A DNA stretch of 64,000 nucleotides, from positions 28,378,001-28,442,000 of the forward strand of contig OX463813.1 of NCBI GenBank assembly GCA_949825045.1, read 5' to 3'. This DNA comes from Argyresthia goedartella. Lineage: Eukaryota; Arthropoda; Insecta; Lepidoptera; Argyresthiidae. This document shows, one piece after another, positions 34,140 through 44,615 of this stretch; positions within the stretch are counted from its first letter, which is position 1; each line of letters opens with the position of its first letter. Both the position numbers and the translations under genes were made by a program. The notes below the pieces were generated by a model. It did no database searches, was not told where the DNA came from, and worked only from the letters and a program-made list of their open reading frames with translations.

Positions 34140-37130
34140 TTATAAAATATCTCTGATCTCAGTGTGCCTCTTGGCATAGGCCTCCTCTAGCGATATCCAC
34201 TGTGGTCTGTCTTGTGTTACTCTGGTCCAGAGATGGCCAGCTGTAAGTTTGATGTCGTCTGCCCATCTCGTAATTTGTCGGCCGGGACTTCTTTTTCCAT
34301 CTCTGGGATACCATTCCGTTACAACTCTACTCCATTTTCCTTTATTATCTCGCATCATGTGGCCTGTCCACCTCCACTTTTGCTGATCTATGCGGGATAG
34401 AATGTCTGTGAGTTTGGTTTTTGTTCTGAGGTCTTCGTTTCTGACTCTATCTTGACGTTTGCACCTTGTTATGCTTCTCTCCATTGCTCTTTGACATTTT
34501 GCCAGTTTCTCTCTGTGGAGTCTAGTTAAGGCCCATGTTTCGCAACCATAAGTGAGACAGGGTAGGATGCAAGAATTAAACGTTCTCCTTTTCAGTGTCA
34601 TGCTCAAGTCTGGTGATTTCATGATTTCCTTTAGGGACCAGTAAGCCTTCCATCCTTTGGCTATTCTTGTGTCAATTTCCTTTGTGGTTTGGTCATTTGT
34701 AGAGATTAACTGGCCCAGGTAAGTGTATTCGTCAACATATTCCAGAACTTGTTGATTTACACTTATATCTATTTTTGTAGAGTTGGTCATTACTTTTGTC
34801 TTGCTAGAGTTCATTTGAAGTCCGACGTTCCTGCTCACTGAGTTAAGACTTTGTATCATTTTTTCTAGATTCTCCGGTATCTCTTCGAAAAGGACCAAGT
34901 CATCTGCAAATCTGAGATGGTTCAATTTGGAACCGTTTATATTTATTCCAAATGTTTCCCAACTGAGGTTGCGGAATATGTTCTCCAGCACCGCTGAGAA
35001 TAGTTTGGGAGATAAAGGGTCCCCTTGTCTCACACCTCTTTCTATTGGAAAATGGTTGCCTAGTGTTTCGAGTTGTATTCTTGCCTGGCTATTTGCATAT
35101 ATGGTTTTTATTATACTTCTGTAGGTTTCTGGTATTCCTTGTTGCTCTAGAGTATCCCATATATAGCTGTGGTTTAGGCTGTCGAAGGCTTTGGCATAGT
35201 CAATGAATGCAATGTAGATTGTTTTGTTGTATTCGTTATATTTCTCCAGTATTTGTTTTACTGTATGTATGTGGTCTATAGTGGAGAAGCCTTTTCTGAA
35301 GCCAGCTTGCTCCACGGGCTGTTGTTCGTCTATCTTTGGGCAGATCCTGTCCAGTATAATCTTTGCAAAAACCTTGTATACGTTGGACATAAGACTAATT
35401 GGTCGATAGTTTCCAATGTCTCCTTTGTCTCCTTTCTTGTGTATCAAGATGATATTTGACTGAGACCATTGGTGTGGAATAATATTGCTTGTCAGTATGT
35501 TGTTGAATATTTCAGTTAAAGCTGGGGTTATTTCTTGCATAGTTCCTCTAAGCAGCTCATTTGAGATTTTGTCAGGACCTGGGGACTTCTCCATCTTTTG
35601 GCTTTTTATTGCTTTTTCCACCTCACTTGGTAGGATTTTCTGCACGGATTCTATTATTGTTTCTGCAGTTGGTGCAATGTGGCAGTAGTTGGGATATTGG
35701 TCTGTATTTGGTCCTTGTTTTGCATAGAGTTGTCTGTAAAAGTTAGTTGCTAAGTTGCTGATATTTTTGCGATGTGTTATGTTTTTTTCTTTTCTTTTTA
35801 AATTTGGTATCCATTGATTTCCCGTTTCGCGTAGTTCTTTTAGAGCCTTTTTCACTCCTCCTGTCTTTTGTATATGGTGCTCTAACGTTTTCAGTCTAGT
35901 TGTTTTTCGGTCTTTCCTTATATTTTCTCTTATTTTTTTGCTTATTTCTGCTATACTCATAATGTTTTCTTTTTTTGTACCATTATGTAAGAGCTCTTTT
36001 CTTTTGCTAATAAGGTGTAGAGTTTGGTCGCTCAGTTGGTATTTATGTGTGTTCTGGTTTCTTTCTGAGGTGCATTTGCTTGCAAGTTGTGTTTCTAGGG
36101 ACTGGTACTTTTGTAAAACATCATGGGTATGTTTTATGGACTGTTTTCTTAGATTTTGAGGCTCGTTCTTGTCCCATGTGTTGAAGATTTTTAAGTTGTT
36201 ATGGTTGCTGTTCTTATATTTTCTTGAAGGTTTAGTTGGAGATTTTTTCAGGGAGCTGCGTACCATTCGGTGATTTGTGTTGAAGTTCAACTTTGTTATA
36301 ACGGTTGTGTCTGTAAAATATTTAGGTTGGTTAGTCATTATATAGTCTATCTCATTCTTGTATCGACCGTCAGGGGAGATCCAAGTCCATTTGTTTTTGG
36401 TTTTTTTCTTGAATAATGAATTGAGTATTGTCAGGTTATGTTCCATGAGAAATTCAATCAGTTTTTGGCCGTTGCAGCTTCTTTTTCCGTGACCAAATGA
36501 ACCAAGTACATATTCACATGTTTTTTGTCGTGTGCCAACCTGAGCATTAAAGTCACCCATTAGAATGATATGATTATCCATGTGATTGTTTATGGCTTGT
36601 GATAGATCTTCGTAGAATGAGTCCAAATCTGATTGATTTTTTTGTGCCTTTTCGGTTGGTGCATAGGCTTGTACAATCGTCCATGGTTTTTTATAATTTG
36701 GTAATTTGATGTTGAGTATTGCCAGTCTGTCTGAAATTCCTATGATTTCTTGAATGTATTGCTTAAGGTGTCGTTTGATAAGAAAGCCTACTCCATGTTG
36801 GCCTGCTACTTTTCCTTTCTGGTATAATATGTAGTTTTTGTGTTCTTCGATTCTTTCTTCCATTCTTCTCATTTCGCTTATGCCCAGTATATCATATTTT
36901 ACCTCTGTTAGGGCATTGTCTAGTTCCAACAAACTTTCGGCAGTTCGTAAGGTTCTAGTATTTAGTGTAGAGATGTTGTAGATTTCGCATCTTTTAGCTA
37001 GAGGGTGGTGGTCTAGTTCGCCCGCGGGGACCGGCCGTATTGGGGAACGTTTTCTTATTTTTTTATCTGTACAAGGTTTTGTGAGGGCGCCGTATCCGTC
37101 TGCAGTAGGGGGTCTGGTAGAGTCTGATTG
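34140..37130 (-). CDS. LINE ORF2: endonuclease and reverse transcriptase, intact
   Basis: The frame directly follows the ORF1 TAG and runs 996 codons to TAA. The first 66 residues have no good ATG context and lead into the endonuclease (LGISEMRRM, IILMGDFNAQVG, NEIDYIMTN, NTNHRMV). Reverse transcriptase motifs are complete: NYRPISLMSNVYKV, DYAKAFDSLNH, GVRQGDPLSPKLF and catalytic LRFADDLVLFEE, followed by SSKTKVM and TYLGQLIS. The C-terminal region has CILPCLTYGCETWALT and a WRWTGHM motif, as in lepidopteran RTE-type proteins. Initiation could be at a non-ATG, by reinitiation, or by readthrough of the upstream stop. Confidence 0.9.
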   Translation of the reverse strand, partial: QSDSTRPPTADGYGALTKPCTDKKIRKRSPIRPVPAGELDHHPLAKRCEIYNISTLNTRTLRTAESLLELDNALTEVKYDILGISEMRRMEERIEEHKNYILYQKGKVAGQHGVGFLIKRHLKQYIQEIIGISDRLAILNIKLPNYKKPWTIVQAYAPTEKAQKNQSDLDSFYEDLSQAINNHMDNHIILMGDFNAQVGTRQKTCEYVLGSFGHGKRSCNGQKLIEFLMEHNLTILNSLFKKKTKNKWTWISPDGRYKNEIDYIMTNQPKYFTDTTVITKLNFNTNHRMVRSSLKKSPTKPSRKYKNSNHNNLKIFNTWDKNEPQNLRKQSIKHTHDVLQKYQSLETQLASKCTSERNQNTHKYQLSDQTLHLISKRKELLHNGTKKENIMSIAEISKKIRENIRKDRKTTRLKTLEHHIQKTGGVKKALKELRETGNQWIPNLKRKEKNITHRKNISNLATNFYRQLYAKQGPNTDQYPNYCHIAPTAETIIESVQKILPSEVEKAIKSQKMEKSPGPDKISNELLRGTMQEITPALTEIFNNILTSNIIPHQWSQSNIILIHKKGDKGDIGNYRPISLMSNVYKVFAKIILDRICPKIDEQQPVEQAGFRKGFSTIDHIHTVKQILEKYNEYNKTIYIAFIDYAKAFDSLNHSYIWDTLEQQGIPETYRSIIKTIYANSQARIQLETLGNHFPIERGVRQGDPLSPKLFSAVLENIFRNLSWETFGININGSKLNHLRFADDLVLFEEIPENLEKMIQSLNSVSRNVGLQMNSSKTKVMTNSTKIDISVNQQVLEYVDEYTYLGQLISTNDQTTKEIDTRIAKGWKAYWSLKEIMKSPDLSMTLKRRTFNSCILPCLTYGCETWALTRLHREKLAKCQRAMERSITRCKRQDRVRNEDLRTKTKLTDILSRIDQQKWRWTGHMMRDNKGKWSRVVTEWYPRDGKRSPGRQITRWADDIKLTAGHLWTRVTQDRPQWISLEEAYAKRHTEIRDIL

Positions 37131-37133
37131 CTA
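37125..37133 (-). promoter_or_regulatory. Possible stop-codon readthrough signal between ORF1 and ORF2
   Basis: In minus sense the bases read TAG CAA TCA. A UAG followed by CAR-YYA is the established leaky-stop context described for tobacco mosaic virus. The frame before and after is the same, and no other stop occurs between the ORF1 start and the ORF2 end. The readthrough function is inferred. Confidence 0.55.
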
Positions 37134-37991
37134 TGTCTTGTTCTGGCTGTTTCCTGTCGTGTCCTGTCTAGTGTTCTTTGGATTGTTGTTGTTATGTGTG
37201 TTCCCAGAACGCAGGAAGTTGGAAACGCTAGGACTGCCTGGTTTGTTTTTCTTTGTGGCTGGAGGAATACTTTTGTTCTTGTTAAGTTGGTTTTCAGGGG
37301 TTTGACTCTTACTGTTGTTGATTGTTGAAGTTGCTGGCGGTGAATATTCTAATGGTCTCTTGTTTTTATTTCTTGTTGCAATTTCATCTTTCTGTGTAGA
37401 TTTCCCTGTATCTTTAACAATCACCAATTGGTCATACTTAATAGTGACTTTATTGCCTTTATCTCGCTCTTCCTTGCATTTTTCTTGGAGTTCTTTTCGT
37501 ATTTGCAAGATTTTAGGTGGATAGTCTTCCTTCAGATAAGTTGAAGTATCCTCTAATTTCTTTTTGTTTTTTAGCAGTGTTATTTTTTTTCCAAGAGTCG
37601 TTAGTCCAAAACAAATTGGTCTGATCTTGCTTTTATCCTTTTTTCCCATCCTCCTTACAAACTCTAGTTCCAGTCCGTCACACGAAATTTCCAGTTTAAA
37701 ATTTATGATATCGAGTACTATCTGCTCTAGTTCGCAGTAGCTGCTCTCCTCCTCAGCCACTCCGAACAAAACTAGATTTCTCTGTCTTGATTGCTTTTCC
37801 AGAAAGTCTAGTCGTTTTTCTTGTTCTGCATTACCGGTTTTTAATATTTCTAATTCTTGTTGAAAAGAGGAAAATTTCAAATCGATGTTGTTGTTGATAT
37901 TGGTTGTTATATTTTTCTCTATATTTTCTAATTTTGTATTTATATTGTTTTCAAACTTTTCCAGTAGGAGTTTAAGCGCTTCTTCAGCCAT
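37131..37991 (-). CDS. LINE ORF1: coiled coil plus RNA-binding-like domain, intact
   Basis: The 286-codon ORF opens MAEEALKLLLEKFENNINTK. Residues 1-65 form a likely coiled coil. A region starting RQRNLVLFGVAEEESS at about residue 68 resembles the RRM-type fold of L1-like ORF1 proteins, with FVRRMGKKDKSKIRPICFGL and a later KVTIKYDQLVIV. The last 80 residues are Asn/Ser/Pro/Lys-rich and probably disordered. Such proteins chaperone element RNA. It ends at TAG 37131. Confidence 0.85.
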   Translation of the reverse strand: MAEEALKLLLEKFENNINTKLENIEKNITTNINNNIDLKFSSFQQELEILKTGNAEQEKRLDFLEKQSRQRNLVLFGVAEEESSYCELEQIVLDIINFKLEISCDGLELEFVRRMGKKDKSKIRPICFGLTTLGKKITLLKNKKKLEDTSTYLKEDYPPKILQIRKELQEKCKEERDKGNKVTIKYDQLVIVKDTGKSTQKDEIATRNKNKRPLEYSPPATSTINNSKSQTPENQLNKNKSIPPATKKNKPGSPSVSNFLRSGNTHNNNNPKNTRQDTTGNSQNKT

Positions 37992-38956
37992 GATGCCTCT
38001 TGTGCGCTATATGGGTAATTGAGTAGTTTAACTTAGACTCTACTGACTACTCTACTTTATATTTCGTAGTGAGAAGAGAACTCTACTATTTTTGTAAGGT
38101 GTGTAGTAAAAAGCTCTACAAAAGTTTTTAGCTACTCGCATTCAGATGTCGCTAGTGCTGCTTAGTTAGCTTGTATGCCAGATTAGTATCGCTATTGTGC
38201 GCTAGGTGGCGCTGTCGTAGCAACTTTTCTAGTTTGATGATGACTGAGCAACGATTTTTTGTAGGTTATGTTTCCATAAAAAGCTGTACTTCCCTGTTTC
38301 TGTTCACTATTTATGGTTTGTATCACTGTTTCACTTAGTCTGCAGCTCTTGACGTATTTATATTTCTTCTTACACTGTTTTTATGTGCAATTTCAAACTT
38401 GAATGTTACTCTGATCACTAAGAAGTGTTTTTGTGTATTTCACTATTATGCACTGGTTAAACTTGTTGGGGTAATCGTTGGATTGAAGCCATGTATATAT
38501 TTTAAAAGCTAGTTAATCTTCAATTTGATTTGTTCACTGATTCTATTTGTTTGGAATATTTTTATCTCGGAGACTCGGCAAACACTTATAGCTGAAGCGC
38601 CCTCTGGTGGCAAAAATTGTCAACAACAAAAAAAAAAAACAGTTGTCTTACTAAGAATTAACTGTGAGCCATGGCCTCGGTATATGCTGAAGGCTTTCTA
38701 CCTGCAATTTGCCCTTTTGGGCGATATATATGTGTACATGATATATACGGGAGGAGTTTGCCTGTTTACCCGATTTTATGAGCGGACATCAACGGGCATG
38801 ATAGCGGCATGTTAGGGGCAGCGTGGGTCCCACTTCATTTTCTATTGATTTATATTAAACTTCATCTTAGTGTCGAGTCACTCAGCTGAGATATGGGTTA
38901 AAATGTTGAACCCGTGACATTTGGCAGTCATCTTGGCCGAATCCGAGCGTAGTTAC

Positions 38957-39070
38957 CTGCGGGCAGGATGTGGAACAGGCACGGCTTGGTCTGTCTGCCG
39001 ACACTGTTGGCGCCGGAACACTGAACCCAGCCGTAGTCAGCTGACGTGTTCACCATGTACGCTAAAGTAC
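38957..39070 (-). CDS. Sidestep-like Ig5 exon, third part
   Basis: The 114-nt exon has acceptor catcgcccag and donor gtaact, phase 1 at both ends. The peptide LAYMVNTSADYGWVQCSGAN contains the Tyr-x-Gly-x-x-x-Cys pattern of an Ig F strand, then VGRQTKPCLFHILPA. The PC-x-FHI-x-PA ending before the FN3 exon is characteristic of Sidestep proteins. Confidence 0.9.
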
Positions 39071-39121
39071 CTGGGCGATGGGGGACGAAAATTACTTTCA
39101 TTCATCATATATACTCATGAT

Positions 39122-39330
39122 TAGGGTTCCGAACCTTTAAAGGAAAAAGGAACCCTTATAGGATCACTTCGTTGTCCGTCTGTCGGTCTGTCCGTTTGTC
39201 CGTCTGTCCGTCTGTCCATCTGTCCATCTGTCCGTGTGTCAAGACCTTTATGTCGGGAACGCTTGGCCCTCCAAGCGTTCCCAATAACATTCAAGTTGAA
39301 ATTCATATCAATTACTCAGGTCCTTTGAAG
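39122..39330 (+). repeat. Dispersed agggttccg repeat with gtccgtctgtctg run
   Basis: It is related to the 29010-29416 family at its start (agggttccgaacctttaaagg) and to the region 45870-46470 in its core. A 12-bp-arm palindrome (39255-39282) is inserted after gtcaagacctttatgtc. Confidence 0.6.
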
Positions 39331-40425
39331 CTGTGAAAAATTAAACTTCTAAGTTAACGCAATCAAACGATACGACCGTAAATTTGGACTGGCAGGGCAG
39401 AGCAAGGTCTTATAGCACAAGTAAATGGAAAAATCTGAAACCTGTAAATTTCTGTCTATCTGTCTGTTACTTTTGACTCACTGTCTGTAGCACTGGTCCT
39501 GCATACGCGTTTCTTGATACTGTATACAGGCAATGTAACTTTTTCGGTCACATGATTTAGGCTTACCTATCATTCAGCTTACTATTCAAACATTCTGCCT
39601 TCAGCCTAACGTGAGTACAGCTTTGCGTATCTTTTGGCTTCCGGTAATAGGTGGAACTAATGCTTTTCGACTGTTCCAGTGCATTAAGTTACACAGAACT
39701 GGCACCCCCCTGAAAACATCACTCACGCGCCAAAAGATCGTTGAGCAACTGTATACTATAGAATTACTAAAGAATAAATGATATACCTATCTTGTCTGCC
39801 TAGAATCTGTCGTTTTAAAAAAAAAAATATGTAATATGCAAGTCTATGTTACCGGCAAAGAAAAAAAAATACACGCTTGGTTACCATACATTTCACCGTG
39901 TATGAGTCGTCTATCTTAATCTATGATCTGTGAATACAACCTTATCTACAAGTACGAACGTATGTATTGTGTATGTGAATGTAAATGCAAAAATGCTACT
40001 TCCTTTTTGGAAAACGTGCTAATGGTCTATTCAAGAATTGTCTGAGAAGTTCAAGCGTTCCTTATTATGGCTCTCAATGTTAAATGAACTATTTATTACT
40101 CTTAACTTTCATATTTTATTTAGCAGGTTGAACAACAGGGTATGAGAGAAGATACAATAGTGTATGAAACATAACTGTGTATTAAAACACTCGTGTGATA
40201 CTATTAAAAACCTCGCCTCGGCTCGGATTTTAAACACACAGTCATATTTTAATACTCCTCTTTAAGCAACAGTTTAATAAACTACTATTACGACACACTA
40301 CGTAATTATTATGAATGTTGAGGAAGTGAGAGATTTATGCCAAGAGGACAAGAGGACGATCTCTCTGCCTGCCTTTCTTCAAGGAAAAGGTGTGAGGATA
40401 CCGATGTATCTATAAATAAACTGAC

Positions 40426-40519
40426 CTGGAAGGTTATGTGCAGCATTGAGGCTGCTGGTGTAAAGCTCGTGCTTCGTGTGAGCAGAACTGTTGAACCACC
40501 AGTGATACGACATGTCTTC
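40426..40519 (-). CDS. Sidestep-like Ig5 exon, second part
   Basis: The 94-nt exon has acceptor tttgtctacag and donor gtcagt, phase 0 to 1. It encodes EDMSYHWWFNSSAHTKHELY, with the HWWFNSS core tryptophan region usual for this Ig domain. Confidence 0.87.
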
Positions 40520-41299
40520 CTGTAGACAAACACAAAATATTCTCAGCTAACATCCATGATCCTCTCATCCTAAATTATCATCACCCTTCATTTCTATTTG
40601 AGAAAAATCTACCTGAAGTGCTGGTCCAGAGTATTGGCTGTGAAGAAGACCTTGATTCTTCATAAACCATTAAGTAGAAATATCATGATAGATCATGATT
40701 ACTATTTGTTTAATATTTATGCGTCGGAAACGCACCGGTTTTTGTTGCGCGAATCGATCGCGAGTAATCGAGACATCACAAGCGGAAACGGACCGCAGAT
40801 GTCACTCGTATCGGAGCGAGATGTAAAATTGGAGGTTATCTTGACAACTCTCTTGTTCTGGTCTCATCGGTGAGAAAACATGGCGGCTCGGGCCCCGTGG
40901 CATTGATGGCATTTCGGTGTGCCAATTGTAATACAGGCATCGGGCCTGGTCAGAGTGTAAATCTACCTCATAGCGTCGGGCTATTGAAATAAGTAGATTC
41001 ACGTCAGCGGTCAAGTGATTTGTGTTGTGAAGGACTTCGTCGAGTCGGACGGCGACTCCACGTCGGCAGACAGCGCGCCGGCGACAGCGTCGGCAGCCAC
41101 AGTGAGATTCATTCCCAATCCTACCCAAACTTGTCTCCTCTCCCGCATTCCTGTCTCGAATCGAGCTACCTACGATCTCCTGTCTACGGTGACAAGGTAA
41201 TATCAATTTCATCATTCTTTTCTCTCACGTGCGGGCAGAGGCACACCCCCCTCATGATTCCCCGCCGTTCGGTAGGCGTGGGAAATTAAACACTATTGA

Positions 41300-41480
41300 A
41301 CATGACTGAATATCGACAAAGAAACTTTCGCAGTGGATGTGGGAGACTCGGGCCCGGAGAAGATGGCGTGGTAAAGAAGAGGCCTGTACCCAGCAGTGGG
41401 TGAATTTAGGCTGAACGTGGTGATGATGATGATGATGACGATGATAATGTTGATGTTGATGATGACGATGATGATGATGA
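41300..41480 (+). mobile_element. RTE-type LINE 3' end with GAT repeat tail
   Basis: The sequence aagaggcctgtacccagcag tgggtgaatttaggctgaac (split here) is the familiar 3' end of lepidopteran RTE elements. It is followed by a GAT/GAC microsatellite at about 41420-41481. It lies just left of the sidestep exon at 41510. Confidence 0.75.
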
Positions 41481-41509
41481 GAAGATGTCAGCCTGGAGTG
41501 TGTTCTCAC

Positions 41510-41601
41510 CTGCGGGTTGGCGACGAGGTCGCACTGTATATGCAGCAGCTCACCGCGCGCTGCTCGCAGCTCCGGCACCGCCCCGCGGCAGCTCGGCGCG
41601 A
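41510..41601 (-). CDS. Sidestep-like Ig5 exon, first part
   Basis: The 92-nt exon has acceptor ttgtgttgcag and donor gtgaga, phase 1 to 0. It encodes FAPSCRGAVPELRAARGELL and then HIQCDLVANPQ. FAP-x-C at the start and C-x-x-x-ANP later are family signatures. Confidence 0.9.
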
Positions 41602-42317
41602 CTGCAACACAACAATGTTAGTGATCCACACCTCTTGGTTCGCGCCAAGTTTCCTTGGCTATACTGCCTAGGCCGGAAAGAGAGGTCACAGCTCACTCAG
41701 AGTCAAATAAACATGGTGCGGCCTGTAACTAAGTTTCGAGAATACAGGCAAGGTAGAGTGATTTTCTGAATAGCTGTACGCTGTATATAATAGATATATC
41801 TAATAGACTTGTCCTAAAGGATAGAGGCTTACCCTCTATCCTTTAGGACAAGAGTGACACAACTTATTGTGTGGGTATTTTATTTGAGTGTTGTGAGAAC
41901 GGATATTGCTACCTAACTTTTTCAAGCTGTAAAGTCTTGACTCCAAGATCTAGGTTTCCTAAGGATACACATCAGATACCGCTATGGTACGAATATCAAA
42001 GAACAAAATATAATAAGGTTGTAACAGAAGACTGCAGTAATTTTTTTGGCGGTACCTATACGTACCTACATATGTAAAAAGAAATTATAAGTCTTGTAAA
42101 CTAGGCCAGTCTACTTTAGACCTAAGCATTTATTTGAAGTTTACCTATGTAGTTTGTGTCTAAATATATTAAGTCCTCTATTAGCAGCATTGAGTTGCTC
42201 GTGTCTCATCCCAGCTTAGTAAGACTCATCACACATGCCCTCACCCCTCCAAGTTTCTTAGGAACAAGAAGAAACAATGAAGCACCAGGAGTACAAAGCA
42301 GCAATGGAGCTACTCAC

Positions 42318-42471
42318 ACTTGACATCAAGCATCAGCCGCTCGCTCTGCCCCTCTCCCAGCGCGTTCCTCGCCACGCACACATACGCGCCGGCCGCCGCA
42401 CGCGACACGCGCTGCAGGACTAGCGACTGGTTCGCTAACAGCACGCCGGGACCTGGCTTCACTATTATATC
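42318..42471 (-). CDS. Sidestep-like Ig4 exon, second part
   Basis: The 154-nt exon has acceptor tctcggcag and donor gtgagt, phase 0 to 1. It encodes GVLLANQSLVLQRVSRAAAG and then YVCVARNALGEGQSERLMLD. The NQSLVLQ-x-V and Y-x-CVARN-x-x-GEG patterns are strong Ig and family matches. Confidence 0.92.
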
Positions 42472-43035
42472 CTGCCGAGAAAATATGTAGTGTTAAAATA
42501 GAATGTCAATGTAAAAGTATATAGTCTTAGTGGAAGAGCCAGGAAAAGTTCCAAATAACACTGGCATCAGGGCATCAACAGGGCATCACCAATCACGCCC
42601 TGGAGACAAATGCAGACTTCGTGAATAGATAAAACAACAGCGTCAGCAAACTAGAAGGAAGACTTGGTCGTGACCAGGGCCACTATTCTACTATTAGCAA
42701 AATGGCACAGAATAATGCCTCGTACTTGACACAGATAAAAATGGAGTGGTTCGCATTCTACTAGTGTTCCAAACAACAACTTTAAGTACCTACCGGACTA
42801 CTCCCACAACTGCTACATTCTCCAGATCTGAATGCTGATCAGGGGACTGTCAACTTTATGATAGACTTCGTCTTTCTTCCTTTCCCATAGGAGAGAAAGC
42901 GTTCATGGCTTGCATCAGCGATGATACTCAGATAGAGTCACTGGGGACTTACGGACTTAACAGTGGTAGATTGTACTCACGTTATGCGTAAAATACACCT
43001 GTGTTGTTCTGTACCGTGTGCGTGTAAGTACTCAC

Positions 43036-43166
43036 GTTGTGCGTGAAGTACACGTGTGTATGTGTCGGGTTGGCGCGCACTCTGCAATCCAAGTACACGT
43101 CGGATCCCTCAAGCACTTGCCGCGCGTCCAAGTTTGCTCCCAGCTCCAATTTGCTCACTGGATAGT
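43036..43166 (-). CDS. Sidestep-like Ig4 exon, first part
   Basis: The 131-nt exon has acceptor gtatgtccag and donor gtgagt, phase 1 to 0. The peptide YPVSKLELGANLDARQVLEG then SDVYLDCRVRANP fits the start of a Sidestep Ig domain (LELG-x-NL, EG-x-DVY-x-C). A degraded copy of the exon end and donor lies about 53 bp further downstream. Confidence 0.9.
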
Positions 43167-43439
43167 CTGGACATACAATAAAAGGTATATATATACGTCA
43201 TCATCACCATTACTTAGGTACATAGATATACGTCATCATCATCATTACTTAGGAACAGCTTATGCTGGGTATAGGTCTATCCCGAGGCTAGCTATACCCA
43301 TCCTGCTGTTCCTTTGGCTTTCAAACCAAAATTTTAATAAGAATTATTAAGAAATCCGAATATAAGATTGAAAGATGACGAAGATATTCCGGTGAGGGAC
43401 TGCTAATTGCACCCGAGTTGCTCAGGACCGAGAATAATG

Positions 43440-43650
43440 TTTGTTAATTGGTTTAAGCGAAGCACTTGAATAGCCGATTAGTTTGACAGGATTAGCGTGG
43501 TGATTAAGATCACTAGCTGAGTAGAAACTGAAACAAGGAAAAAGACAGCAGCTTGGAAGTTGGGTAAATAGCATAACCGGCTAAGTTGGCACAAAAAGGA
43601 GGAAGCTTATACACCAGAGGGCGGAAACAAGCTGCCGAAGATGATGATGT
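43440..43650 (+). mobile_element. RTE-type LINE 3' end
   Basis: It ends agaagcttatacaccagagg-like and caagctgccgaagatgatga, the usual terminal sequence and trinucleotide tail of lepidopteran RTE copies. Non-coding. Confidence 0.55.
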
Positions 43651-43785
43651 TTCATCTAGCTTTCGATAAATTCGTTACAGGGGTAAAAGCTTGGGCATCC
43701 TTTGGACTGCCTCTTTATTCTCAGATTGGACATACTGCAGTCTGCCTTCGAATGAATTTAGATGTATTATAGTAAAGAAAAAGAG

Positions 43786-44115
43786 TTCCGTGGTCTAATG
43801 GTTTCACGCTAGCTTCTCACGCAGGAGATGCAGGTTCGATTCCGGTGCTGACCATGGACCAATGAGATTTATCGAATATTATCGGACATTCCAGCCAGGG
43901 TGGTATGGTTCAATCTTACTCGTATCTGGGGAAAGGCTTGTGTCCTTCGTTGGGGACATTAATGAGCAACATGTATTACTCTTTCTTATTAGAGTAATAC
44001 ATGTCCTGTCTCTCAAGACACAGCTCACGCTAATTTGAGGGACAGGGCATTCCATCAAATGTACATTTGTTTGTAAATAAACGAAAATTTTACTTTACTT
44101 TACTTTTACTTTATT
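43786..44115 (+). mobile_element. tRNA-derived SINE
   Basis: A box tggtctaatgg and B box ggttcgattcc are followed by a tRNA-unrelated body containing ggtatggttcaatcttactcg and gggacattaatgag, then a TTTACTTT-rich tail. Antisense copies of the body are at 53290-53543 and 61010-61262. A 14-bp-arm palindrome (43969-44004) interrupts it. Confidence 0.8.
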
Positions 44116-44131
44116 AGTGTTCAACACTCAC

Positions 44132-44294
44132 ACTGCACCTCCATCTTCCACCCGTCTTCACTCGTCGCCCGTGCTTGTGCGTTGTCCTGTGTCGAGGTGT
44201 GCTGTGCTCCGCGACACGACAACACGCGCCCCTCGTCCTCTATGGCCGGCGTGAACTGCAGCACGCTGTTCGTGACGTTGCCGTCCACTGATGT
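44132..44294 (-). CDS. Sidestep-like Ig3 exon, second part
   Basis: The 163-nt exon has acceptor gtttgtccgcag and donor gtgagt, phase 0 to 1. The peptide TSVDGNVTNSVLQFTPAIED then EGRVLSCRG holds the Ig second cysteine, and TSEDGWKMEVQ precedes the next Ig domain. Confidence 0.9.
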
Positions 44295-44615
44295 CTGCGG
44301 ACAAACAAACAAACATTTACCTACTATTTCTTCATTTTCTTCTAGAGCTTCGCCCCTACTGGATGTTGAGGATGTTGGCAGTCAACTCCCAATATGCCTC
44401 ATGATCTTTCGCCAAGCGGAACAGCTCGTCGGCGCTGGCTCTATTTATGGGTGTTGTTAAATTTTAAGGGGGTTTTAAGGACATTATTCGGAGTGCAACT
44501 GAGCATAGAGTTCGAGTTTGTCTCTCATTCCAAGCCATAAGTTATCTGTCATTAAGAAAATGACAGCGTCAATATGGCATGAGCAAGGCTAATAGATATT
44601 TGAAGTGATACTCAC

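Larger units (their letters stand above)
33938..38818 (-). mobile_element. Full-length RTE-like LINE with 14-bp target duplication
   Basis: The element is 4881 bp in sidestep orientation. It is bounded by cagcgtgggtccca at 33924-33937 and 38819-38832. Order on its own strand: 5' UTR of about 830 bp, ORF1 (37991-37131), ORF2 in the same frame after one TAG (to 34140), 3' UTR of about 200 bp, and an A-rich tail next to the left duplication. No frameshift and no stop other than that TAG is present. It is among the best-preserved elements here and may be recent. A 3' UTR relative is at 60605-60720. Confidence 0.92.

Noticed and set aside
34212..36159. Several plus-strand frames of 60-73 codons
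   Set aside because: All are antisense shadows of the long LINE ORF2.
41252..41671. His-rich and Met-rich frames
   Set aside because: They are translations of the GAT microsatellite at the end of an RTE element.
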